Source: Paenibacillus phytohabitans (GTDB lineage Bacteria; Bacillota; Bacilli; Paenibacillales; Paenibacillaceae). From it: a DNA stretch of 64,000 nucleotides. The position numbers and the translations under genes were made by a program. The DNA is taken from NCBI RefSeq assembly GCF_013141775.1, contig NZ_WHOB01000069.1, positions 186,001-250,000 of the forward strand, in the 5' to 3' direction. Below are positions 15,909 through 24,323 of the stretch, in pieces; within the stretch, counting starts at the first letter, position 1, and the number at the start of each line of letters is the position of its first letter. The notes beneath the pieces were generated by a model. That model was not told the origin of the DNA. It searched no databases and saw nothing but the letters and a program-made list of their open reading frames with translations.

Positions 15909-17236
15909 TGGAGCAGCGGAAGAAGCTGGACAACTATCTGGACAGGGTGTGTGCAGAGGTCAGAGCCAAAGGGATGCACAGAGAGATAAGGGAGGAGCTC
16001 AGCGGGCACTTCCAGGACTTAATGCTGGAGCGGCAGCAGCTTGGCGCAACTGAAGAAGAAGCGCAGCAATATGCTATCGCGCAAATGGGTGATCCGCAGG
16101 TGATCGGCCGGGATCTGCACAGAATCCATAAACCGCGGATTCCGTGGGGGCTGCTCACCGCAGTAATGATGTTGTCAGCTGTAAGTCTGCTGGGGATGGG
16201 GGCTATAGAAGCCGGAACCTCCTTCAACCCGGCCCTATCTGATCTGACGATGCGCCAGACGGTTTATATCATCCTTGGGATCGCCGTTATGACAGGAATG
16301 TACTTCGTCAATTTCAAGCTGCTTCAGAGAGCATCAGGATTCATCTATGCTGCAGCATTAATGGCTATCGTTGCCAGCCTATTGCTGGGTCAATTAATCA
16401 ATGGGAACAGACACTATGTTGGTTTTTTGGGCTTATATTTTGATCTGGTTGGATACAGTCCTTATATATTTGTTGTCGCTCTGACAGGAATATGGACCAG
16501 CCACAGCTTTATGCTGAAATGGCGTAGGCGGACCAGGGAATTAGCGGAGGTAGCCTTACTGCTGCTGCCTGCGGTGATCTATGCGGCGATCCGGTCTTTA
16601 CCGGAGCTGGTGGTTTATTTGGCAGTATCGCTGACGCTATATGTATGGATAACACGGCGCTGGATTACAGCCGGATTAATGGTTATAACATTTGTGTCGG
16701 GCGGAGCCATCTATGTTTGGAATAATTTGAACTTGCGTGACAGGGTCATCGGAGCGATAAATCATAATTACATGCTTAATGGCCCGGGTTACCTCAACCG
16801 CAGAATTCACGAGACCATTACATCCGCAGGCTGGAGAGGGTATGGCTTCGGAGGTGCGGAAGAAGGACTGCCGTATGCGTATTCGGATCTTTTTCCGGTA
16901 TTTCTGGTTCAATGCTTCGGCTGGGCCGGGGGCATGCTGTTCATAGCGGCAGTGGGCTGGTTCGTTCTCAAAATGATTTCCTATACCCGCGCTGTACGCG
17001 ATACCTACGGGCGGATGCTTATCCTTGCTCTGGCCCTTATGCTAGCCATCCGCTTAGCTTATGGTCTATCGATCCTCAGCGGAAGAATGCCAATCACAGC
17101 TATACCGTTCCCTTTCCTCAGCTACGGACAGCATGTCTTCATTGAATTCGCCGCTGTCGGGCTGCTGATGGGTGTCTACCGGCGGAAGGATATGCTCCCT
17201 GCGGACACAAGCCTAGACTTAACTATGGACGCCTAG
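15905..17236 (+). CDS. HAAS-SEDS fusion: FtsW/RodA/SpoVE family membrane protein
   Basis: The 443-residue protein joins an N-terminal HAAS-like helical domain (about 1-70: YLDRVCAEVRAKGMHREIREEL, then TEEEAQQYAIAQMGDPQVIG) to a SEDS polymerase-like membrane domain of about ten segments. SEDS landmarks are GYGFGG near 315, the potential catalytic Asp in LPYAYSDLFPVF near 327, and PITAIPFPFLSYGQH near 412. SEDS proteins polymerise peptidoglycan glycan strands from lipid II with a partner PBP, and none is encoded here. The gene overlaps padR. A VanX-like dipeptidase follows after 63 nt, so the locus looks devoted to wall remodelling. Confidence 0.85.
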   Translation: MMEQRKKLDNYLDRVCAEVRAKGMHREIREELSGHFQDLMLERQQLGATEEEAQQYAIAQMGDPQVIGRDLHRIHKPRIPWGLLTAVMMLSAVSLLGMGAIEAGTSFNPALSDLTMRQTVYIILGIAVMTGMYFVNFKLLQRASGFIYAAALMAIVASLLLGQLINGNRHYVGFLGLYFDLVGYSPYIFVVALTGIWTSHSFMLKWRRRTRELAEVALLLLPAVIYAAIRSLPELVVYLAVSLTLYVWITRRWITAGLMVITFVSGGAIYVWNNLNLRDRVIGAINHNYMLNGPGYLNRRIHETITSAGWRGYGFGGAEEGLPYAYSDLFPVFLVQCFGWAGGMLFIAAVGWFVLKMISYTRAVRDTYGRMLILALALMLAIRLAYGLSILSGRMPITAIPFPFLSYGQHVFIEFAAVGLLMGVYRRKDMLPADTSLDLTMDA

Positions 17237-17299
17237 TGCTGCTGCACGTATACTGGTAGGGTGAAAATACGGACGAGGCAGGAGAAGGGGAGCATTGTG

Positions 17300-18076
17300 A
17301 TGAAGCTGCGAAATACAGGTAGAAAATTAGGGCTGGTCTCATGTGCGCTTATTCTAGGCGGAGCTACGCTTTTAACGGCAACAGCAACAGCAGCCACAGC
17401 GGCTGCTCCTAAGCTACAGAATACAGCCGTTGCCCCGGCGCAAAGCAAGGTGGAGAAGAAGCACAACCTGCCAGGCGGCTTTGTGTATCTGGATGAAGTG
17501 ATTCCTACGGCGCAGTATGAGATACGCTATTACAGTGAGAATAATTTTACTGGAACAAGGGTGGACGGGTATAAAGCTCCGCTGGCGATTTTCTCGCGGA
17601 CAGCAGCGAGTGCGCTGAAGAAAGTCAGTGACGATCTGGATGGTGAAGGGTATATCCTGAGAATCTATGATGCCTACCGTCCGCAAAAAGCCGTAAATCA
17701 CTTCGTACGCTGGTCACAGGATGCCTCGGATATTAAGATGAAGCAACAGTATTACCCCAAGCTGGACAAGCGTAATCTGTTCAAGCTGGGCTTCATCTCC
17801 AAGAAATCGGGACACTCTCGGGGCAGTACCATTGATCTGACACTGGCAGATAAAAAAACAGGGGCGCTGGTTGACATGGGCAGCCCGTATGATTTCTTTG
17901 GTGAGATTTCTTACTATAATACCACTCTGGTCAACAGTACTCAGCATGCCAACCGTAAAGTTCTTAAGGATGCCATGTCGAAGCAGGGCTTCAAGCCCTA
18001 TACCAAGGAGTGGTGGCATTTCACACTGATCAAGGAGCCTTATCCACAGCAGTATTTTAACTTTAATGTGGAGTGA
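17300..18076 (+). CDS. M15 family D-Ala-D-Ala dipeptidase (VanX/DdpX-like), exported
   Basis: The 258-residue zinc peptidase starts with a signal peptide (MKLRNTGRKLGLVSCALILG then an Ala/Thr-rich region, cleavage near 37). The mature part carries the VanX fold: PTAQYEIRYYSENNFTG, IYDAYRPQKAVNHF, the zinc motif SGHSRGSTIDLTL (His and Asp) and the catalytic KEWWHF (Glu, then zinc His). It should cleave D-Ala-D-Ala or related wall dipeptides outside the membrane. VanX itself is cytoplasmic, so an exported form suggests wall turnover rather than vancomycin resistance. ATG 17300 follows AAGGGGAG by 7 nt; 17261 GTG is unlikely. Confidence 0.88.
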   Translation: MKLRNTGRKLGLVSCALILGGATLLTATATAATAAAPKLQNTAVAPAQSKVEKKHNLPGGFVYLDEVIPTAQYEIRYYSENNFTGTRVDGYKAPLAIFSRTAASALKKVSDDLDGEGYILRIYDAYRPQKAVNHFVRWSQDASDIKMKQQYYPKLDKRNLFKLGFISKKSGHSRGSTIDLTLADKKTGALVDMGSPYDFFGEISYYNTTLVNSTQHANRKVLKDAMSKQGFKPYTKEWWHFTLIKEPYPQQYFNFNVE

Positions 18077-18176
18077 GGCTGTTCCAAAACTGCGCAGAAC
18101 GGTTAATGATTAATATAAGTTTAGTCCCTGAAGTTTGCGTGCATAATAATTATATTACAGGAGAGGTGGGATCGAT

Positions 18177-18947
18177 TTGAAGAACAGAATCGTAGCCGTT
18201 TTCCTAAGTGTACTGTTATTGGCAGCAGGATCGGGAGTATTAACCGGAAATAGTGTCCACGCAGCACCGGGTGTAAATATTATTGTGAACGGACAAGCCT
18301 TGCAGCTGGATGGACCGCAAACCTATACCAGCGGAACAACCCTCATGCTCCCGCTCCGGGAGACTACGGAAATCCTTAAGTATAAGACTACCTTTGTAGG
18401 TGCCACAGGACAGTTCAAGCTGAACCGGTTCCAGGAAACGATTGAGTTCAGATTGAGCGGGAAAGAGATCATTCTGAACGGCAAGGATCGGGTGCCTTTT
18501 ACAGATAGCATTGAACTGAAGCAGCAGCGCGCATATGCACCATTGTCGTTTTTTGCAGCGATCGGGCTGGTTACATCCTATAATCCGGCAAAAGGGCTGG
18601 TTGAAATCTACTCACCGGAGGTAACTGCCGGAGCTGTAGCCGGATTGCTGGCCGCAGGCAACTATACAGGACTCCGCGAGCGTTACTTCACTGCGGAAGC
18701 AGAGCAGCCCCCGCTGCCCGTCATTCAGCAGAACTGGGAGGGGGTAAGCGCTCCGGCAGGCCAGTACTTCGGAGTGAAATCTACGGAGAGCCGGCAGCAT
18801 GACGGGAATATGACAATAACAAGCGTGTTGTCCTTCTCCAAATCCGAGGCGCTGCTGACGCTGGAGCTGAATACATCGGGCAAGATCGTGAAGCTGAGCC
18901 TGGCGGCGCTGCAGGCAGCGGAAGTGCTGGCCAGCCCGTCGAAATAA
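18177..18947 (+). CDS. Exported stalk-domain protein with DUF3887-like C-terminus
   Basis: The 256-residue protein begins at TTG, supported by GAGAGGTGGG 6-7 nt upstream. A signal peptide covers about residues 1-30. The next about 110 residues match the copper amine oxidase N-terminal (stalk) domain common in Paenibacillus surface proteins: INVIVNG-like IIVNGQALQL and LMLPLRETTEIL, then APLSFFAAIGL. The C-terminal part (about 160-250: VIQQNWEGVSAPAGQYFGV) resembles DUF3887, often attached to lipoproteins or esterases. No enzyme motif is visible. It probably sits in the wall space. A strong terminator follows. Confidence 0.8.
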   Translation: MKNRIVAVFLSVLLLAAGSGVLTGNSVHAAPGVNIIVNGQALQLDGPQTYTSGTTLMLPLRETTEILKYKTTFVGATGQFKLNRFQETIEFRLSGKEIILNGKDRVPFTDSIELKQQRAYAPLSFFAAIGLVTSYNPAKGLVEIYSPEVTAGAVAGLLAAGNYTGLRERYFTAEAEQPPLPVIQQNWEGVSAPAGQYFGVKSTESRQHDGNMTITSVLSFSKSEALLTLELNTSGKIVKLSLAALQAAEVLASPSK

Positions 18948-18970
18948 CAAATAATTGATCATTCATAGCA

Positions 18971-19016
18971 GGAGCATCTCGCAGCTGTAATCCGCTGCCG
19001 GAGATGCTTCTTTTTT
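18971..19016 (+). terminator. Terminator after the stalk-domain gene
   Basis: GGAGCATCTC pairs with GAGATGCTTC around an inner GCAGC/GCTGC stem and is followed by TTTTTT. Confidence 0.8.
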
Positions 19017-19055
19017 ATTAATGCTAACTCTTTTGAAAATTCCTGAAAACTTCTG

Positions 19056-19109
19056 TTGACAGATCACTCCAAAGAGAGTAATTTTAAATTCTGATTAAAC
19101 GCTGTTTAA
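19056..19109 (+). promoter_or_regulatory. Second TetR gene promoter and TTAAAC palindrome
   Basis: TTGACA (19056-19061), 17-nt spacer and TAATTT (19079-19084) form a good sigma-A promoter. TTAAAC-GCT-GTTTAA (19095-19109) is a perfect inverted repeat starting near the expected transcript start, well placed for TetR autorepression. Confidence 0.6.
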
Positions 19110-19154
19110 ATCGATGATTAGAAATCGCGGCAAAGGAGGGCGACAAGCTGCATT

Positions 19155-19778
19155 ATGGTTAAATCTGACAACAAAGCTGATTCTTCAGATAAAGATACGA
19201 AGCAGATTATACTCGATGCAACCGTGGATTTGATCCGCGAAGAGGGGTTCAGCTGTATCACCCTTCGGAGCATCGCAGCAAGGGCAGAGACGAATCTTGC
19301 ACTGGTGAATTATTATTACGGCTCCAAGGAAAAACTGTTTGGCGACGCAGTGAAGAGACTGGTGTCTACCTTTGATGATGCCTTCAAAGCACTGGAAGAT
19401 GACAGCCTGCCGCCGAAGGAGCGGATGAAGCTATTTTTCATGCGTTATATTATGAATCTCAGCCGTTACCCGGGAATGGCCCGGCAGATGCTTGATCAAA
19501 GGCATCATATTATGGGCTCACAGGATGAATATGCGAAGTACTCCAAGCTGATGAGGCTGGAGCGCATTAAGGAAGTGCTCAGTGAGATCACCGGGGAGCA
19601 GGACCGCGACAAGCTCATGATGATGATGATGCAAGTCTATGGGGCCATTGTTTTTCCGGTAATTATGGTCTCCAGCCTGCCGAAGGAACGGGAGGATCTC
19701 AAGGAGATGTTCAGGCTTTCGCCGCTTGAGGAGCAGATTGACGGGTTATTTGAACTTTATTTTCATAAGTATAACTAA
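19155..19778 (+). CDS. TetR/AcrR family transcriptional regulator
   Basis: The 207-residue repressor has its DNA-binding domain at about 17-65: IILDATVDLIREEGFSCITL, then IAARAETNLALVNYYYGSKEKLF. The C-terminal domain includes an unusual run of five Met (DKLMMMMMQVYG). ATG 19155 is 14 nt from AAAGGAGGG, a long gap; no better in-frame start is present. The DHA2 exporter follows after 30 nt and is the likely target. It is not closely similar to the first TetR (12984-13553), although the module layout is the same. Confidence 0.9.
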   Translation: MVKSDNKADSSDKDTKQIILDATVDLIREEGFSCITLRSIAARAETNLALVNYYYGSKEKLFGDAVKRLVSTFDDAFKALEDDSLPPKERMKLFFMRYIMNLSRYPGMARQMLDQRHHIMGSQDEYAKYSKLMRLERIKEVLSEITGEQDRDKLMMMMMQVYGAIVFPVIMVSSLPKEREDLKEMFRLSPLEEQIDGLFELYFHKYN

Positions 19779-19808
19779 TTATAAACAGAGAAAAGAGTGG
19801 AGAAGAGA

Positions 19809-21308
19809 ATGACAAACACCACAAATAAAGGAAACAGTGCAGCAGTGGAAGCACCGTTCTCGCTGAAAGCCATTATTCCGCCGTTAATGGCTATTATCGT
19901 CGGCATGATTATGGTTATCCTGGACAGCACTGCTGTAAACGTTGCGGTACCGAATCTGGTGCAGTATTTCGCAACAGATCTTAAGACCGTTCAGTGGGCG
20001 ATTACGGGTTATACGCTGGCGCTGGCTGCTGTAATTCCGCTGGCTGGCTATATGACTGACCGCTTCGGTTCCAAGCAGGTCTTTCTAACGACTATTGTTA
20101 TGTTTGTACTGGGGTCCGTTCTTTGTTCGGTTGCCCAGACCTCGACGCAGCTGGTCATCTTCCGTGTCATTCAAGGTCTAGGCGGCGGGATGGTAGCTCC
20201 AATCGGTATGGCAATGGTCTTCAGACTGGCTCCGGCAGAGCGCAGAGGTTCTATTATGGGGATGCTCGGAATTCCCATGCTGCTGGCTCCGGCACTTGGT
20301 CCGATCCTCTCCGGCTGGCTGGTAGAATACGTGAGCTGGCACTGGATCTTCCTGATCAACCTGCCTATCGGTATCGTTGGTATCATTCTGGGAGTTAAAT
20401 ATCTGCCTGTTACCGAGAAGAAGGGCAAAGCGCACCTGGATATCTTCGGTATCATTCTGGCTCCGCTTGCCTTCTCCATGCTTGCTTATGGTGTCAATCA
20501 AGGCGGAGGCGAAAGCTGGACTTCGACGGGGGCTCTAGTAGGATTGTCTGTCGGCGGTGTGGCGCTGGTACTGTTCGTCATCGCTGAACTGATGCAGAAG
20601 CATCCGCTGCTGGAGCTGCGCGTCTTCCGTTCATCGGACTTCACACGCGGCATTATCCTATCCTGGGTGACCCAGGCTGCCTTGTTCGGTTCCATGCTGT
20701 TCGTTCCGCTGTATCTGCAGCAGATCCGCAACTACACACCGCTTGAGACAGGTCTGATTCTGCTTCCGCAGGCGCTGGCATCCGGTATCGGTATGCCGGT
20801 GGGCGGCCGCTTATTTGATAAAATTGGTGCACGTCCGCTGTTGTTCGTCGGACTCAGTGTCATTTCCACTGCACTGTTCCTGTTGTCCGGTGTTACGGTA
20901 GACACCAGTCTTCCCGTTATCATGGGCTGTCTCGCTATGATGGGGCTAGGTATGGGCTTGTCGATGATGCCGGTTAACACCCATGTTCTAAACTCTGCGC
21001 CGCGTGAATGGGTTGGCCGGGTGACTCCGCTGACCGCCGCAGCCCAGCAGGTCGTAGTATCGTTCGCGGTTGCCGGTATGACCGGATACTTAACCAGCCA
21101 GATTACCGTTCATATGGGTGAGATGGCTGCCGGAAGCAATCCGCTTGTCGCCGCTGTACAGGGCTTCAATGATGTATTCTTCCTCTCCGCCTGCATCGCG
21201 CTGGCCGGAGTGGTCATCAGTCTGATTCTGCGCAAGCCGAAGACAGCCGGTTCCGCTGGAACTCCGGAAGGACAGCAAGCGGACGCTGCTGTAATGATGG
21301 GACATTAA
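19809..21308 (+). CDS. DHA2 family multidrug efflux MFS transporter (second copy)
   Basis: The 499-residue, 14-segment exporter shows motif D1-like ILDSTAVNVAVPNLVQYF, QWAITGYTLALAAVIPLAG, motif A GYMTDRFGSKQVF and motif C APALGPILSGWLVEYVSWHW. It exports lipophilic or cationic compounds by proton antiport. GTG 19797 is possible, but ATG 19809 is 6 nt after GGAGAAG and fits better. It pairs with the TetR gene 30 nt upstream. Downstream come a strong terminator and phased repeat array copy B, exactly the arrangement seen after the first DHA2 gene. Confidence 0.92.
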   Translation: MTNTTNKGNSAAVEAPFSLKAIIPPLMAIIVGMIMVILDSTAVNVAVPNLVQYFATDLKTVQWAITGYTLALAAVIPLAGYMTDRFGSKQVFLTTIVMFVLGSVLCSVAQTSTQLVIFRVIQGLGGGMVAPIGMAMVFRLAPAERRGSIMGMLGIPMLLAPALGPILSGWLVEYVSWHWIFLINLPIGIVGIILGVKYLPVTEKKGKAHLDIFGIILAPLAFSMLAYGVNQGGGESWTSTGALVGLSVGGVALVLFVIAELMQKHPLLELRVFRSSDFTRGIILSWVTQAALFGSMLFVPLYLQQIRNYTPLETGLILLPQALASGIGMPVGGRLFDKIGARPLLFVGLSVISTALFLLSGVTVDTSLPVIMGCLAMMGLGMGLSMMPVNTHVLNSAPREWVGRVTPLTAAAQQVVVSFAVAGMTGYLTSQITVHMGEMAAGSNPLVAAVQGFNDVFFLSACIALAGVVISLILRKPKTAGSAGTPEGQQADAAVMMGH

Positions 21309-21328
21309 TTCATATCTTGGGTTTACGG

Positions 21329-21359
21329 CCGCCTCAGCTAATCGCTGGGGCGGTTTTTT
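21329..21359 (+). terminator. Terminator after second DHA2 exporter
   Basis: CCGCCTCAGC pairs with GCTGGGGCGG (G-T pairs allowed) around TAATC and is followed by six T. Confidence 0.85.
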
Positions 21360-21392
21360 CGCATTTTACCCCCGTTGTCGCGATTGCGATTC

Positions 21393-21573
21393 GAAATCCT
21401 GCACGAAATACAACATTCCCCCCGTCATATCGATCATTTTTCCAAAATTGTTGTATGAAATGCAGCATTTCTGCTCCTCCAAGCGGATTAGCGGGGTTAT
21501 TCCTGTATTTCATACAACATTTCTCCCAACCATACTCGTATCTCTGCATCAGAGTTGTACTACGTACAACATT
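21393..21573. repeat. Phased palindrome array, copy B (exact 52-bp period)
   Basis: Four cores end at 21414, 21466, 21518 and 21570, a spacing of exactly 52, 52 and 52 bp. Core sequences include GTTGTATGAAATGCAGC, CTGTATTTCATACAAC and GTTGTACTACGTACAAC; the first is a right half only (AAATACAAC). The array starts with AAATCCTGC like copies A and D, and its inter-core DNA also aligns with copy A (for example CCAAGCGGATTA versus CCAAACGGATTA). It holds no gene, although an open frame runs through it into the PadR gene. Confidence 0.8.
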
Positions 21574-21793
21574 TATGTTTTTACAGCAAGAACTGAAGTC
21601 ACTCAATTGCTGTCATCTTATAGTATGGCTATACAGAAGGGCAAAAGGAAGAATTAGAGGTATACATCACATCGCTTTGGATGCGATACAGAAGGCAAAT
21701 TGGAGGAATTACGGCGGTATGTGGAATTGTATCCGGGGCAGGCGCCAGCTGGAGTATTTTGTGAACCGCTTGACGGCTGATAATGAATTCTAT

Positions 21794-21812
21794 ATAGTTT
21801 TAATAAAACTAT
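21794..21812 (+). promoter_or_regulatory. Perfect 19-bp palindrome before PadR gene
   Basis: ATAGTTTTAATAAAACTAT is a perfect 9-1-9 inverted repeat placed 17 nt before the PadR start codon, just upstream of its AAGGGG ribosome binding site. It is a strong candidate PadR autoregulatory operator. Confidence 0.6.
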
Positions 21813-21829
21813 CGATAAGGGGTTTCCTT

Positions 21830-22393
21830 ATGTATGAATTACTGGTCCTGTCATTGCTGATGCATTTCCCGCTGCATGCTTATCTAATTGCGAAGATTAT
21901 CAGCCCGTGGGAGAAAATCAGCCGCGGAACGCTGTCCACCCTGTTGTCCAGACTTGAGAGAGAGGGACTGATCTGCGAAGCCGATCCTTCTTCAGTGCCT
22001 TATCCCAGTGAACGGCCATCCCGTGCGCTGCAGCTCACCGGTAAAGGACGGGCCCGGTTCACCGAGCTGATGATGGATACGGGGACGGAGTCGGCAACCT
22101 ATCAGAAGCTTTTTCATATCAAAGCCCAGCATTTGGAGTTCCTTGCCCCTGAAGCGCAGCTGGCGCTTGTAGACCATTATCTTGCGTACGCCGCTAAAGG
22201 CATTGCAGAGCTGCGAAAAGGGATAGACGCCTTCCGGAAAGAGACTGCTCCTGATGCTGCCGCGCCGGGAGGGCGGTTCTATGCGACAACGATGGATCTG
22301 CTGCAGGTGCGCCTGGAGGCGCAGGAGCTGGATCTGGCCTGGGCGCAGCGTTTGCGGGAAGCCGTGATGCCGCAGAAAGAAGGACAACAATGA
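21830..22393 (+). CDS. PadR-like transcriptional regulator
   Basis: The 187-residue protein has an N-terminal winged helix (MYELLVLSLLMHFPLHAYLI, then ISRGTLSTLLSRLEREGLI) and a C-terminal helical Vir_C-like domain (about 95-180) for dimerisation. ATG 21830 has AAGGGG 7 nt upstream; the open frame continues upstream through the repeat array but there is no ribosome binding site there. Its stop overlaps the esterase start (ATGA), so both are co-translated. The perfect palindrome at 21794-21812 probably binds it. Confidence 0.85.
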   Translation: MYELLVLSLLMHFPLHAYLIAKIISPWEKISRGTLSTLLSRLEREGLICEADPSSVPYPSERPSRALQLTGKGRARFTELMMDTGTESATYQKLFHIKAQHLEFLAPEAQLALVDHYLAYAAKGIAELRKGIDAFRKETAPDAAAPGGRFYATTMDLLQVRLEAQELDLAWAQRLREAVMPQKEGQQ

Positions 22394-23307
22394 AAGGTTC
22401 CAAAGAAAGCTGGCAGAGCAGAGCGGTTAAGCTGGGCCTGCGCCTCATAAGGATTAACGCCATGTGGAAGAAGACAGGGATAGCTTTGCGGAAGGATATT
22501 GAAACGAAGCAGCGTAAGGTGAGCAGTAAGCCGCCGGCTAAAGTGTATAAGTTATGCATCATCGAAGAGCGTGAGATAGCCAGTTATCCTTATTATGTGA
22601 TTTCAGCAAAGTCTCTTTCGGGCGGCAAACAGATCCTGTATCTGCACGGCGGGGGTTATGTACTGAAGATATCCCCGCTGCATTGGGAGTTCCTGGCCGG
22701 TATGGCGGACAAGCTGAAGTGTACGATTGCAGTTCCCATGTACCCTTTGGCACCGCAATATGGACATAAGGAAGTATTTCAGATGCTGATACCGCTATAT
22801 GAGGAGATGTTAGCACAGAGTTCAGAGTGTGGAGACAAGCTTGTGGTCATGGGGGATTCGGCTGGCGGCGGAATGGGGCTTGCACTAGTGCAGCTGCTTA
22901 AGGAAAAAGGGATACCACTGCCTGCACACACGATCCTGATCTCCCCGGTGCTCGACATGACCTTCAGCAACCCGGAAATCAAGGCAGTGGAGCGTAAAGA
23001 TCCTGTCACGGCAGTTCCTGCCATCAAAGAAATTGCTGAGTGGTATGCGGGGGGTCAGGAGATTACTTCTCATTTGATCAGCCCCGCTTATGGGGAGGTC
23101 ACGGATATAGGTCCGGTCAGCATCTTCACGGGGACGCATGACATTGTGTATCCCGATGTCAAGAGGTTCAGAGAGCGGTTACTGGTTGAAGGAATAAAGA
23201 TCGGCTACTATGAATATCCGCAAATGCTGCATGTCTGGCCGCTGTTCTTCTTCCCGGAATCCAAGACAGCGAGAGCGCAGATCAGAGCAATTATTGAAGC
23301 CTTATAG
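22390..23307 (+). CDS. Alpha/beta hydrolase, HSL-type esterase
   Basis: The 305-residue hydrolase of the hormone-sensitive lipase family has the oxyanion motif LHGGGYV near 82, nucleophile GDSAGGG near 155, acid Asp in GTHDIVYPD near 247 and His in QMLHVWP near 281, so the triad is complete. It should hydrolyse short acyl esters in the cytoplasm. The N-terminal 60 residues are basic and not part of the core fold. Coupled to the PadR gene by a 4-nt overlap; its end overlaps the convergent EamA gene by 6 nt. Confidence 0.88.
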   Translation: MKGSKESWQSRAVKLGLRLIRINAMWKKTGIALRKDIETKQRKVSSKPPAKVYKLCIIEEREIASYPYYVISAKSLSGGKQILYLHGGGYVLKISPLHWEFLAGMADKLKCTIAVPMYPLAPQYGHKEVFQMLIPLYEEMLAQSSECGDKLVVMGDSAGGGMGLALVQLLKEKGIPLPAHTILISPVLDMTFSNPEIKAVERKDPVTAVPAIKEIAEWYAGGQEITSHLISPAYGEVTDIGPVSIFTGTHDIVYPDVKRFRERLLVEGIKIGYYEYPQMLHVWPLFFFPESKTARAQIRAIIEAL

Positions 23308-24204
23308 ATCTGCCCGCCGTTTCTTGAGCATCCTTGCCGGAAAAGGGGCGAAGTGCAATCTGCCGAGCAGTTCGGAAGCTATAATGCCCAGCAGGACAAG
23401 GGCAGCGCCGGTGTAGCCCTGCAGCGAAAGCTGTTCATGTGCGAACCAGTAGCCGAAGAAGGCGGCAAAGACTGGTTCGAGGGCGAAGATTAATCCGGTG
23501 CGGGTCGGCGTTGTGTATTTCTGGGCAACGGGCTGCAGGATGAAGCCGCAGGCGCTGCAAAAAATGCCGAGTGCGAGGATGGCGATCCAGCCGGGAAGTG
23601 TCGAAGGCAGTGCAGGACTCTCGAAGACTGCTGACAGAATCAGGGCATATCCTCCCGCGAACCCCAGCTGCAGAATGCCGATATTCAGCGAATCGCTGCT
23701 CTTGACAGCGCGGCTGGTAACCAGAATCTGCACTGCGTAGAAAATGGCAGCCAGAATACAGAGCAGATCACCAGGCTGTACATGCAGCGAGCCGTTCAGA
23801 GTGAGCAGCCCGATGCCGGCGATGGCCAGAATGGCACCGAAGATTTGCGGAGGGGCGACCTTCTTTTTGAAGATCAGAACATCCAGCAGCGGTACAAAAA
23901 CAACGGTCAGAGCTACCAGAAATCCGGCATTGGAGGTCGTGGTGGTCTTCAGTCCGAAGGTGATGCAGGTGAACACACCGAGCAGAAGAAAGCCGAGCAG
24001 GGCTCCATATTTCAATGTTCTGGCGTCCACACTGCGCAGCCGTTTGCGGAACAGCAGAGCCGCCAGAATGAAGGCCAGCCCGAAGCGCAGTGCAATCAGA
24101 TTGAATTCCCCCAGTGTGCCGAGTCCCATTTTCATGAACAGGTAGGAGGAACCCCAGAACATCGTTACTACTATGAGCATCAGCTCGGCCTTTAGCGGCT
24201 TCAT
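23302..24204 (-). CDS. EamA/DMT family transporter
   Basis: The 300-residue membrane protein has ten hydrophobic segments in two five-helix EamA halves (about 5-140 and 150-290). Typical motifs are MFWGSSYLFMKMGLG in TM1, NAGFLVALTVVFVPLLD in half one and the second-half TPTRTGLIFALEPVFAAFFGY. Members export amino acids or other small metabolites. It is divergent from a LysR gene with about 120 bp between them, a classic regulator-target arrangement. The terminal Arg/Lys-rich tail is cytoplasmic. Confidence 0.9.
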   Translation of the reverse strand: MKPLKAELMLIVVTMFWGSSYLFMKMGLGTLGEFNLIALRFGLAFILAALLFRKRLRSVDARTLKYGALLGFLLLGVFTCITFGLKTTTTSNAGFLVALTVVFVPLLDVLIFKKKVAPPQIFGAILAIAGIGLLTLNGSLHVQPGDLLCILAAIFYAVQILVTSRAVKSSDSLNIGILQLGFAGGYALILSAVFESPALPSTLPGWIAILALGIFCSACGFILQPVAQKYTTPTRTGLIFALEPVFAAFFGYWFAHEQLSLQGYTGAALVLLGIIASELLGRLHFAPFPARMLKKRRADL

Positions 24205-24323
24205 TCCATCATCATCCTTCTTTATTTCAAGTGATTATAGTATAATACGCTCAAATACATAAGGTAACTGAATGTTTATCATATGAAACATGAGTAATTC
24301 TCATGCAAACCTGGGGGTCAGCG

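Noticed and set aside
21317..21829. Upstream extension of the PadR open frame by 171 codons
   Set aside because: It reads through a terminator and the phased array and has no ribosome binding site; ATG 21830 has one.
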